Positions 1 through 6,173 of a stretch of DNA of 20,224 nt are shown piece by piece. Location: NCBI GenBank assembly GCA_002315565.1, contig DCHD01000059.1:1-20224 (forward strand). Reading direction: 5' to 3'. How positions within the stretch are numbered: the stretch's first letter is position 1; each line of letters starts with the position of its first letter. The position numbers were made by a program, and so were the translations under genes. Origin of the DNA: Solobacterium sp. UBA1761. GTDB taxonomy: Bacteria; Bacillota_I; Bacilli_A; Erysipelotrichales; Erysipelotrichaceae. The notes under the pieces were generated by a model. That model had not been told where the DNA came from. It saw only the letters and a program-made list of their open reading frames with translations, and did not search any database.

Positions 1-16
1 ACCCGTTCTCACGGGT
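1..16 (-). terminator. Possible terminator stem of the SRAP gene, cut by window edge
   Basis: A perfect 6-bp inverted repeat, ACCCGT/ACGGGT with loop TCTC, lies just past the stop codon of the minus-strand SRAP gene. Any T-tract would lie beyond position 1, so the terminator role is inferred from position only. Confidence 0.4.
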
Positions 17-21
17 GGTAG

Positions 22-546
22 TTATTTTATGAATAGATTGTTATTGTCGACAGTTAACTTTGTGTTGTTATGAAGGTAACTGTACATGCCGTTTGAGTCG
101 AGAATAATCGGTGTTCTTTCGTGAATATCTGCCATGCTGTTTTCTGATTGCCCGGTAATTATGACAAGTTCATTATTCTCGTTGTAGATGCCGGCAAGGA
201 AGATGGTTGATTCATCGGTTTTACCGATTGAATACTTTCTTTTATCTTTCCACTCATAGAACCAGTTGGCAGGTATGGCACAACGGTTATTCATTATTTT
301 TGAAAATGTATATGTTGAATCAAGTGTTTCATTACGTGCATTTATAAGAAGAGACTTACTTGTTTTGATTCCCCAGTTTTTAACACCGAGTGTTATCCTG
401 TCTTCTTTGGGAATCACAACAAGAATATCATCCTTTGGATAGATGTCTCCGGTCTTGAAAATAAGGTCAAGTATCTCAGCCTGTGTCTTTATCTGTTTAG
501 ATACTTTATCATCTGAATCGATGTTGTAATGAAAGGTTCCGCACAT
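22..546 (-). CDS. SRAP-domain (YedK/HMCES-like) abasic-site DNA-protein crosslink protein
   Basis: This is a SOS response-associated peptidase (SRAP) family protein. Family members shield abasic sites in single-stranded DNA by forming a covalent link through Cys2. The start is set at 546 because the protein then begins MCGTF, and the catalytic Cys must be residue 2 after Met removal; starting at 669 would bury it at residue 43. Other family signatures are visible: NARNET (active-site Asn), CAIPANWFYEW (active-site Glu in YEW) and DIHERTP (active-site His). At 174 aa it is shorter than E. coli YedK (about 220 aa) but keeps the whole catalytic set. No Shine-Dalgarno is seen; a TATAAT lies exactly 6 nt upstream of the ATG, suggesting a leaderless mRNA. 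It diverges from the relB-type gene. Family assignment is firm; substrate is inferred. Confidence 0.9.
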   Translation of the reverse strand: MCGTFHYNIDSDDKVSKQIKTQAEILDLIFKTGDIYPKDDILVVIPKEDRITLGVKNWGIKTSKSLLINARNETLDSTYTFSKIMNNRCAIPANWFYEWKDKRKYSIGKTDESTIFLAGIYNENNELVIITGQSENSMADIHERTPIILDSNGMYSYLHNNTKLTVDNNNLFIK

Positions 547-552
547 ACTTTG

Positions 553-558
553 ATTATA
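553..558 (-). promoter_or_regulatory. -10 box of SRAP gene, leaderless arrangement
   Basis: A perfect TATAAT on the minus strand ends 6 nt before the ATG at 546 (context TATAATCAAAGTATG). The usual 6-nt distance from -10 hexamer to +1 puts transcription start on the A of ATG. No -35 matching TTGACA is obvious at 17 nt. Confidence 0.6.
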
Positions 559-573
559 CATCATCAATAAAAA

Positions 574-595
574 CGCATAATATGCGCATAATATG
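574..595. repeat. Tandem 11-bp direct repeat, candidate operator between divergent genes
   Basis: Two exact copies of CGCATAATATG lie head to tail (574-584 and 585-595), and their junction forms a perfect palindrome TATGCGCATA (581-590). A degenerate third unit (TGTATATG) follows at 596-603. The repeat covers the expected -35 position of both the relB promoter and the divergent SRAP promoter. RelB/DinJ-type antitoxins usually repress their own promoters through palindromic operators, so this is the likely binding site. That role is inferred. Confidence 0.5.
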
Positions 596-606
596 TGTAT
601 ATGAAG

Positions 607-612
607 TATAAT
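607..612 (+). promoter_or_regulatory. -10 box of the relB/yafQ promoter
   Basis: TATAAT lies 34 nt upstream of the antitoxin ATG and leaves room for a normal leader with the ribosome binding site AAAGGAG at 634-640. The -35 region falls within the tandem repeat at 574-595. Confidence 0.55.
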
Positions 613-646
613 GTTAATGAGGTTTTGGGCACGAAAGGAGACTAAT

Positions 647-922
647 ATGTCAAAGATAGCAACAAACATTACTTTGGATGCAGATGTAAAAGAAAAAGCT
701 CAGAAAATGCTAGCAGGATTTGGGCTAGATCTTTCAACGGCAGTAAATATGTTTCTAAGGCAAATGTTAAGAGAAAAGGCCATACCTTTCAGAATTGGTT
801 ATGACATACCAAACGAAACCACGATAGCTGCCATTCACGAGGCTGACGAGATGGAAAAATATCCGGATAAATATGAATCGTTCTCAAATGTTGATGATCT
901 TATGAATGATTTGCTTAAATGA
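647..922 (+). CDS. RelB/DinJ family antitoxin
   Basis: This 91-aa protein has the typical RelB/DinJ start (NITLDADVKEKAQKML), a ribbon-helix-helix DNA-binding segment (GLDLSTAVNMFLRQM, about residues 25-40) and an acidic C-terminal tail that would wrap the toxin. The start at 647 is preferred over an in-frame ATG at 611 because AAAGGAG sits 6 nt upstream and the family begins with MS-type N termini. Its stop overlaps the ATG of the toxin frame (ATGA at 919-922), the normal translational coupling of such modules. The antitoxin looks intact; its partner frame is interrupted. It probably autoregulates through the repeats at 574-595. Confidence 0.9.
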   Translation: MSKIATNITLDADVKEKAQKMLAGFGLDLSTAVNMFLRQMLREKAIPFRIGYDIPNETTIAAIHEADEMEKYPDKYESFSNVDDLMNDLLK

Positions 923-1200
923 AGTATTAGATAAAAAGAACTGCGCAATTTAAAAAGGATTTTGAAAAAATTGTAAAAAGAGGGCTTGATGTTTCTGAAT
1001 TGAGAGATGTAATCGAATTGCTTGCCAGCGGTTTATCATTACCTGAAAAATATCGTGACCATCCCTTGAGAAATTCAAGAACTCTAAAAAATTGCAGAGA
1101 ATTACACATTGAACCTGATTGGCTTCTTGTATACAGGTATTCAAACGATAATGTAATTCTTTATCTGATCAGAACAGGTACACACAGCGATCTGTTTTAA
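919..1200 (+). pseudogene. YafQ-type mRNA interferase toxin with amber stop at codon 4
   Basis: Reading from the ATG that overlaps the antitoxin stop gives M-K-Y-stop (TAG, 928-930), then an open frame to 1200 encoding a full YafQ/RelE-like fold. Visible parts are RTAQFKKDFEKIVKRGLD, PEKYRDHPL, HIEPDWLLVYRY and RTGTHSDLF. The residues known as catalytic in E. coli YafQ (His of DHPL, His-Asp-Trp of HIEPDW, His and Phe of THSDLF) are all kept. Without the TAG the product would be about 93 residues, the normal family length. The only in-frame substitute starts are weak: a TTG at 1000 would drop the first 27 codons, including the N-terminal helices. A recent inactivating mutation is the simplest reading. 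Stop readthrough, reinitiation or a sequencing error are alternatives. Confidence 0.75.
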
Positions 1201-1203
1201 AAT

Positions 1204-1233
1204 AAGAGGCATTACTGTATGAATGCCTCTTTT
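1204..1233. terminator. Bidirectional Rho-independent terminator
   Basis: A 10-bp perfect stem, AAGAGGCATT (1204-1213) with AATGCCTCTT (1222-1231), has an 8-nt loop. It is flanked by T-rich sequence on the plus strand and ATTTT on the minus strand. It lies between the convergent toxin frame and the membrane protein gene and can serve both. Confidence 0.8.
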
Positions 1234-1234
1234 C

Positions 1235-1774
1235 TTATAGATTATCTTTCTTCTTTCTGATGAAGGTAAGTATTGATAGAACAAATACCAATAGACAAAC
1301 CAGCGTAAACATGATGTTGGTTATGAAGTAGAAGATGTTGGACATTGAAAGAACAGCGTTCAGTGCCATCATCAGTGTTGACACAAACGAAAGTATCATT
1401 ATCACAAAGATTCTGCCTCTGCTCATCATTTTGGCATATCTTACAGTAACCGGTTCTTTCTGGGGTCTAGAAAAGTTGGTGTTTAAAGGGAGTTTAGGAA
1501 AAAACAGAAGATGAGACAGTATCTCAAGAACTCCATAGGCAACAAATCCGATGCCGAACCCAACTATGTAATTCTGTAACAAAAGTCCTGCAAGGCAGCT
1601 TACAATCAGCGCTGCTGCAATTCTCATCTGATATAGCGAAAACTTGGATACAACGTCGTTTGTGATGATGTAGGCGTTCTTTGTGAACACGTCATAATAG
1701 ATGGTCTGATTCTTGATGTGATAGATGTTGTTGCCAGTCAGTTCACTGGCTTTTGTAAGTTCTTTATTAGCCAT
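1235..1774 (-). CDS. Hypothetical four-helix membrane protein
   Basis: I do not recognise this 179-aa protein. A hydrophilic N-terminal region of about 50 residues is followed by two adjacent hydrophobic segments (about 51-92), a basic loop with KEPVTVRYAKMMSRGR, and two more hydrophobic segments (about 121-143 and 148-172). It ends in a positively charged tail (RKKKDN), so both termini are probably cytoplasmic. No signal peptide or catalytic motif is visible. GAGG lies upstream of the ATG and a TATAAT sits at 1792-1797, giving a short ordinary leader. It is a single-gene unit, divergent from rsmG and convergent with the toxin frame. Confidence 0.7.
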   Translation of the reverse strand: MANKELTKASELTGNNIYHIKNQTIYYDVFTKNAYIITNDVVSKFSLYQMRIAAALIVSCLAGLLLQNYIVGFGIGFVAYGVLEILSHLLFFPKLPLNTNFSRPQKEPVTVRYAKMMSRGRIFVIMILSFVSTLMMALNAVLSMSNIFYFITNIMFTLVCLLVFVLSILTFIRKKKDNL

Positions 1775-1791
1775 AAAATTACCTCGAAAAT

Positions 1792-1797
1792 ATTATA
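1792..1797 (-). promoter_or_regulatory. -10 box for the membrane protein gene
   Basis: TATAAT on the minus strand is followed by ATTTTCGAGGT and the ATG at 1774, so this transcript carries a Shine-Dalgarno. The -35 is poorly conserved. It lies back to back with the rsmG promoter. Confidence 0.45.
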
Positions 1798-1828
1798 ACA
1801 ATTTCCCAAAATCACTACTCAGTACATA

Positions 1829-1834
1829 TATAAT
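1829..1834 (+). promoter_or_regulatory. -10 box of rsmG, predicted leaderless or near-leaderless start
   Basis: TATAAT is followed by 8 nt (ATATATAC) and then the rsmG ATG at 1843. No purine-rich ribosome binding site fits in this space. Transcription start would fall on or 1-2 nt before the ATG. The surrounding AT repeats make the exact hexamer less certain. Confidence 0.5.
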
Positions 1835-1842
1835 ATATATAC

Positions 1843-2541
1843 ATGACTTTAGAAGAATTCGTAAGTGCACTGGGTGCAAAAGGCCTGGTATTAAGTGAAA
1901 AACAGATAGCACAGTTCAATGACTATGCTGCTTTTCTTGTTGAGTATAACGAGAAGATAAATCTCACAGCAATCACTGATTATAAAGGCATACTGGAGAA
2001 GCATTTCTATGACTCTCTGCTTATGTCTTTCGGTATGGAATGCAAGGGTACACTGGTCGATGTCGGAACTGGCGCAGGTTTCCCTGGTGTTGTTATGAAG
2101 ATTGCCTGTCCTGAACTTAAGGTATTGCTTATAGAGCCGATAAAGAAAAGATGTGTCTTCCTTGAAGAACTGATCAATAGACTCGGTTTAAAAGACATCG
2201 AAGTCATTAATGACCGTGGTGAAGAATATGCGCTTAAGCACCGTGAAGAATATGACTTTGTAACCGCAAGAGCCGTAACAAATCTCAACAATCTGATTGA
2301 AATCTGTGGAGCCATGGTCAAACTGAACGGTTACTTTGTAGCACTCAGAGGATCAAGCGGAATTGAAGAGCTGTCAGACAGCAAAAAAGCGATAAAAGAG
2401 ATGGGCTTTGTGATCGAAAACACCGTTACAGAGCACCTGTCAGATGAGGCGTCAAGAATCATCTCTTACATGCGTAAGAAGGCGGTTACGCCAAATAAAT
2501 ATCCTAGGAAATATAGTATAATTAAGTCGAGGCCGTTATGA
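1843..2541 (+). CDS. rsmG: 16S rRNA (guanine527-N7)-methyltransferase
   Basis: RsmG (GidB) methylates N7 of G527 in 16S rRNA using S-adenosylmethionine. The 232-aa product has the family N terminus (LSEKQIAQFNDYAAFL, then NEKINLTAIT and the KHFYDSLL motif). The SAM-binding loop VDVGTGAGFPG is at residues 72-82, with IEPIKKRCVFLEEL after it and the TARAV motif of the catalytic face. The start matches the family exactly. In Firmicutes rsmG normally lies next to noc, parA and parB near the origin, as it does here, but the usual upstream mnmG/mnmE genes are replaced by unrelated genes. The stop overlaps the noc start, so translation is probably coupled. Confidence 0.97.
   Translation: MTLEEFVSALGAKGLVLSEKQIAQFNDYAAFLVEYNEKINLTAITDYKGILEKHFYDSLLMSFGMECKGTLVDVGTGAGFPGVVMKIACPELKVLLIEPIKKRCVFLEELINRLGLKDIEVINDRGEEYALKHREEYDFVTARAVTNLNNLIEICGAMVKLNGYFVALRGSSGIEELSDSKKAIKEMGFVIENTVTEHLSDEASRIISYMRKKAVTPNKYPRKYSIIKSRPL
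2517..2522 (+). promoter_or_regulatory. Possible internal promoter for noc-parA-parB
   Basis: A TATAAT lies inside the end of rsmG, 15 nt before the noc ATG, with GAGG (2529-2532) between them. Such a start would give a leader of only about 9 nt. No good -35 is seen, so chance occurrence in AT-rich coding sequence is possible. Confidence 0.3.
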
Positions 2542-3290
2542 AAGAAGTAGTTAAAATACAGTTAAGTAAAATCAAACCAAATATCAATCAGCCGCGTCTG
2601 GAATTCGATGATGAATCAATCTCTGGATTGGCACAATCTATCAAGGAACTTGGTCTTTTACAGCCGGTTACCGTACGTAAAGCTGACAAGGGTTATGAAC
2701 TGATTGCCGGTGAAAGAAGATACAGAGCATGTCTTCTTAATGGTGACAAGACTATTGATGCCATCGTACTTGAAAAGAACGATGATGAATCAGCAAACCT
2801 GGCACTTATTGAAAACATGCAGCGAGAAGACCTCAATGCGATTGAACAGGCTATGGCTATGCAGAAGCTGATGCGTATTGAAGATCTGACTCAGAATGAA
2901 CTGGCAGCAAAGCTCGGTTACAGACAGTCAACTGTAGCCAACAAAATTAGACTGTTGAAGCTTCCTGATTACATCAAGAAAGCAATCTCAGAGAATGTCA
3001 TCACTGAAAGACATGCAAGAGCACTGCTGAAGGTTAAATCAGAGAACCTTAAAGAAGTGTTCGATACGATTGTTGAAAGAGAATACACCGTCTCAAAGAC
3101 AGAAGAATATATCAGAGCACTCAATGAGAAAACCAGAAACAAGGGAATTTCCGGTAACGCGAAGATTGCGGTCAATACAATTAAAGAAGCATATGAAATG
3201 TGTCGTAAATCAGGACTTGATGGCGATATGTTTATTACAGAATATGACAACGATGTGAAGATCACCATCAAATTCAAGAAACAGGGGTAA
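2538..3290 (+). CDS. noc: Nucleoid occlusion protein Noc (ParB-like CTPase), lacking the N-terminal membrane helix
   Basis: Noc binds specific chromosomal sites, spreads as a CTP-dependent clamp and blocks division over the nucleoid. The 250-aa product shows the ParB N-terminal domain with the CTP-binding/arginine-patch motif GERRYRA (58-64), a helix-turn-helix with GYRQSTVANKIRLLKLP (about 127-143), ITERHARALL, and the Noc-type C terminus (KIAVNTIKEAYEMCRKSG, then VKITIKFKK). These C-terminal features separate it from the ParB encoded two genes downstream. Bacillus Noc starts with a short amphipathic membrane-targeting helix; here the protein begins directly at the ParB fold (MKEVVKIQLSKIKPN). 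An in-frame TAA at 2523-2525 rules out an upstream extension. ATG overlaps the rsmG stop; parA follows after 3 nt. Confidence 0.88.
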   Translation: MKEVVKIQLSKIKPNINQPRLEFDDESISGLAQSIKELGLLQPVTVRKADKGYELIAGERRYRACLLNGDKTIDAIVLEKNDDESANLALIENMQREDLNAIEQAMAMQKLMRIEDLTQNELAAKLGYRQSTVANKIRLLKLPDYIKKAISENVITERHARALLKVKSENLKEVFDTIVEREYTVSKTEEYIRALNEKTRNKGISGNAKIAVNTIKEAYEMCRKSGLDGDMFITEYDNDVKITIKFKKQG

Positions 3291-3293
3291 AAC

Positions 3294-4064
3294 ATGGCAA
3301 AAATTATTGCAATTTCAAATCAGAAAGGTGGAGTTGGAAAAACTACCACATCTATAAATCTGTCAGCTGGTCTGGCATATCTTAAAAACAGAGTGCTGCT
3401 TGTGGACTTTGACCCACAGGGCAATGCTACTCAGGGCGTAGGACACAGAGTGGGTCTTAAGGATCTTACGGTTTATGACGCATTACTTAATGATGCTGAT
3501 ATTCATGACTGCATCAAGACATTAAAGAAGCCACCAATGGATATCCTTCCTGCAAACATCAATCTGTCAGGTGCCGAACTGGAAATCGCAGCTATCGACA
3601 AAAGAAGAGAGCAGCTGTTAAAGAGCACTCTTGAGAAAGTGGCTGATGACTATGACTACATCATTATTGACTGTCCACCTTCATTGGGTCTATTAAATAC
3701 CAATGCACTTACTGCAGCCGATTCAGTTCTGATTCCGGTACAGTGTGAATATTATGCACTGGAAGGTGTTACTCAGCTGTTACAGACTATCAGACTTGTA
3801 CAGAAGCTCTTCAATGCCAATCTGAAGATTGAAGGTGTACTTCTTACAATGTATGATGCAAGAACAAATCTTTCTGCAGATGTATCACAGGAAGTACGCA
3901 AACACTTTAAAGAGAAAACATACAAGGTACACATTCCAAGAAACATCAAGATTTCTGAAGCACCAAGTGCTGGAATGTCTATCTATGACTACGATATGAA
4001 TTCAGAAGGCGCAAAGGCTTATGTTGCCTTTACTAAGGAACTTCTGACAAACAACGCGAGGTAA
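3294..4064 (+). CDS. parA: Chromosome-partitioning ATPase ParA (Soj)
   Basis: This 256-aa protein is a Walker-type ParA ATPase that works with ParB-parS in chromosome segregation and, in Bacillus, modulates DnaA. It has the deviant Walker A KGGVGKTT (11-18), the Walker A' region LLVDFDPQGNAT (35-46) and Walker B YIIIDCPPSLG (122-132). No N-terminal DNA-binding extension is present, so it is the short chromosomal type (Soj). AGGGG at 3283-3287 within the end of noc acts as ribosome binding site, and parB starts 4 nt after its stop. The noc-parA-parB order marks the origin-proximal region. Confidence 0.96.
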   Translation: MAKIIAISNQKGGVGKTTTSINLSAGLAYLKNRVLLVDFDPQGNATQGVGHRVGLKDLTVYDALLNDADIHDCIKTLKKPPMDILPANINLSGAELEIAAIDKRREQLLKSTLEKVADDYDYIIIDCPPSLGLLNTNALTAADSVLIPVQCEYYALEGVTQLLQTIRLVQKLFNANLKIEGVLLTMYDARTNLSADVSQEVRKHFKEKTYKVHIPRNIKISEAPSAGMSIYDYDMNSEGAKAYVAFTKELLTNNAR

Positions 4065-4068
4065 TTAA

Positions 4069-4941
4069 ATGGCAGTTAAAAAGAAATATGGCCAGGGTTT
4101 AGGTGCGGTATTCGGAGAATCTCTGGAATCAGTACTTGATGAGATCGCCAATGGTAAAACAAGTGACATTGGTCCTACCAATACACTTAATGTCGATGAA
4201 ATCAGACCTAATCCTTATCAGCCAAGAAAAACATTCAAAGAAGAAGATCTTGAAGATCTTACAAACTCTATAAAAGAACGCGGTGTCTTCCAGCCAATCT
4301 TGGTAAGAAAGGCTGTTCAGGGCTATGAACTGATTGCCGGTGAAAGAAGATTAAGAGCTTCTAAACTTGCAGGCAAGAAAGATATTCCTGCTATCGTGCT
4401 TGATGTTGATGATCAGGGTATGATGGAACTCTCTATCTTGGAGAACATCCAGAGATCTGATCTGAACATCGTTGAAGAAGCCCAGGGTTATGAGCAGTTA
4501 ATCAAGAAGATCGGCTATACTCAGGAAGAACTTTCCAAACGTATCGGCAAATCCAGAGCACACATCACTAATGTTTTAAGAATTCTTAAACTTCCTCAGG
4601 AAGTACTGGAACTTCTGAGTAAAGAGAAGCTGACTTTCGGTCATGCGAGAGCTTTAATCAATATCGCTGATGAGTCTAAACAGATTGAACTGGCAAAGAA
4701 AGTTGTAAGTGAAGGCTTAAGCGTAAGAGATATTGAAAAGATGGCTCAAAGCGCTAAGGGTGTAGAACCTAAACCAAAGAAAAAAGACAGCGATCCATAT
4801 ATTGAAAACGTCAGAAGAATGATTGAAACAAGACTATCAACTTCTGTACAGGTTGATAAGAAGAAGATCGTTATCAACTACAAGAACAACGAAGACTTAA
4901 ACAGAATCCTGGAGATCATGGATTGTCTAGAGGAAAACTAA
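4069..4941 (+). CDS. parB: Chromosome-partitioning protein ParB (Spo0J)
   Basis: ParB loads at parS sites as a CTP-dependent DNA clamp and recruits SMC/condensin. In the 290-aa product the N-terminal YGQGLGAVFG motif is the ParA-stimulating segment. It is followed by the CTP-binding domain with NPYQPR and GERRLRA (91-97), a helix-turn-helix around EELSKRIGKSRAHITNVLRI, and a C-terminal dimerisation domain with a basic linker (KPKKKDSD). Unlike the upstream noc product it has the ParA-interaction N terminus, so the two paralogues can be told apart. No parS-like CACGTG palindrome was found in the window. The stop codon shares its last A with the ATG of the next gene. Confidence 0.96.
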   Translation: MAVKKKYGQGLGAVFGESLESVLDEIANGKTSDIGPTNTLNVDEIRPNPYQPRKTFKEEDLEDLTNSIKERGVFQPILVRKAVQGYELIAGERRLRASKLAGKKDIPAIVLDVDDQGMMELSILENIQRSDLNIVEEAQGYEQLIKKIGYTQEELSKRIGKSRAHITNVLRILKLPQEVLELLSKEKLTFGHARALINIADESKQIELAKKVVSEGLSVRDIEKMAQSAKGVEPKPKKKDSDPYIENVRRMIETRLSTSVQVDKKKIVINYKNNEDLNRILEIMDCLEEN

Positions 4942-6173
4942 TGATCAATGAAATGAAGTTTCTTGAAGGTATCAACTATATCCGTACCGGAGGTTCTAAA
5001 GAAGAACTGAAGGCTGCCGAATATATTGCAGAAAACCTGAAAGAGCTTGGACTTAAACCGGTTATTGAAAATTTCAAGGTACAGGCCAGCAAAGTAAAGA
5101 AAGTTAAGCTTGAAGTAACAAAACCTTATAAGGAAGTTATTGAATGCAAGGCTTTCGCGTGCTGTGGCAATGCGGAAAATCTGACTGGTGAACTTTATTA
5201 CTACAGAGGCGGTGACAATTATACCTGTCATGACGTCAAAGGCAAGATTGTTCTTTTTGAACAGGGTCTTGGCTACTGGAGATATAAGGATATCCTTGAA
5301 CAGGGTGCAAAAGGCTTTATTGTCACAAACGGCAATCTGATTAGTGACAAAGAAGATATCGACGAAAGAGAAATGCGCAAACCGTTGCGTGATCTTAAAA
5401 ACGAACTTCCTGGAGTTGCGATCAACGTGTCAAGTGCCTTTGCAATGGTTCAGAAGGGTGCAACTGAAGTAAAACTGACAACAGTTCAGGAAGAATATGA
5501 AAATGTAAGCCGTAATGTTGTATGCAAGATTAAGGGTGAAAAAGATCCGACTATTGTCTTTACTGCCCATTATGATTCAACTGCTTTATCAAAAGGTATG
5601 TATGACAACGCAACCGGCGCAATCGGTATTTTGAAGATTGCGGAATATTATGCGACTCATAAACCAGAGCATAATCTTGTGTTTGTATGGTGCGGATCTG
5701 AAGAAAGAGGTCTTCTTGGATCCAAGGCATATGTTCAGAAACATAAGAAAGAACTTGATAAGTACGGATTATGCATCAACCTCGATATGATTGGCTGTGC
5801 AATGGGTGGAGCAATCGCCTGTGTAACTGCAGAAAACAAGCTGGTTGACTATATTGACTATTTCTCTAAAGAAAAAGGTTATTCAATCCGTTCATACCAG
5901 GATGTATATTCAAGTGACTCTACTCCGTTTGCAGATAATGGCGTTCCTGCTGTATCATTCGCAAGAATTACGCAGTATTCACCAATCCATTGCCGTTACG
6001 ATGAAATCGGCATGCTGAATGAAAAAATACTTAAGGAAGATATTGAATTCATCCTTGAGTTTACTAAAAGAATGGAGGAAGCAGTTGTGCTTCCGGTTAA
6101 CAGAAAAATGCCAGACAATATGAAAGAAGCGCTGGATTACTATCTGTTAAGAAAAAGAAAGGAAACAAAATAA
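4941..6173 (+). CDS. M28-family zinc metallopeptidase (aminopeptidase), cytoplasmic
   Basis: This 410-aa protein is an M28-type dizinc peptidase. The expected metal ligands and catalytic residues are all visible: His210 and Asp212 (TAHYDS), Asp222 (MYDNATG), the Glu254-Glu255 pair (GSEERGLLG), Asp282 (NLDMIG) and His350 (IHCRYDEIG). A region at about 75-180 with KGKIVLFEQG and GAKGFIVTN looks like a PA-type insert, common in this family. No signal peptide is seen, so it probably trims peptides in the cytoplasm. ATG 4941 is chosen because GAGGAAA lies 5-11 nt upstream and the ATG overlaps the parB stop (TAATG). A longer TTG start at 4923 is less likely. It sits in the parB operon, with no obvious functional tie. 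Confidence 0.9.
   Translation: MINEMKFLEGINYIRTGGSKEELKAAEYIAENLKELGLKPVIENFKVQASKVKKVKLEVTKPYKEVIECKAFACCGNAENLTGELYYYRGGDNYTCHDVKGKIVLFEQGLGYWRYKDILEQGAKGFIVTNGNLISDKEDIDEREMRKPLRDLKNELPGVAINVSSAFAMVQKGATEVKLTTVQEEYENVSRNVVCKIKGEKDPTIVFTAHYDSTALSKGMYDNATGAIGILKIAEYYATHKPEHNLVFVWCGSEERGLLGSKAYVQKHKKELDKYGLCINLDMIGCAMGGAIACVTAENKLVDYIDYFSKEKGYSIRSYQDVYSSDSTPFADNGVPAVSFARITQYSPIHCRYDEIGMLNEKILKEDIEFILEFTKRMEEAVVLPVNRKMPDNMKEALDYYLLRKRKETK

Noticed and set aside
611..646. Longer start for the RelB-type antitoxin
   Set aside because: The internal ATG at 647 has AAAGGAG at correct spacing and matches the family N terminus; the ATG at 611 overlaps the -10 box.
547..669. N-terminal extension of the SRAP protein
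   Set aside because: SRAP chemistry needs Cys at position 2, which only the ATG at 546 gives. The extension would run through the promoter and operator.
4923..4940. TTG start for the M28 peptidase
   Set aside because: ATG at 4941 has a good ribosome binding site and the common TAATG overlap with parB.
1843..4941. parS or Noc-binding palindromes within the rsmG-parB block
   Set aside because: I looked for CACGTG-centred parS and TCCCGGGA-type Noc sites and saw none. Sites may lie outside the window.
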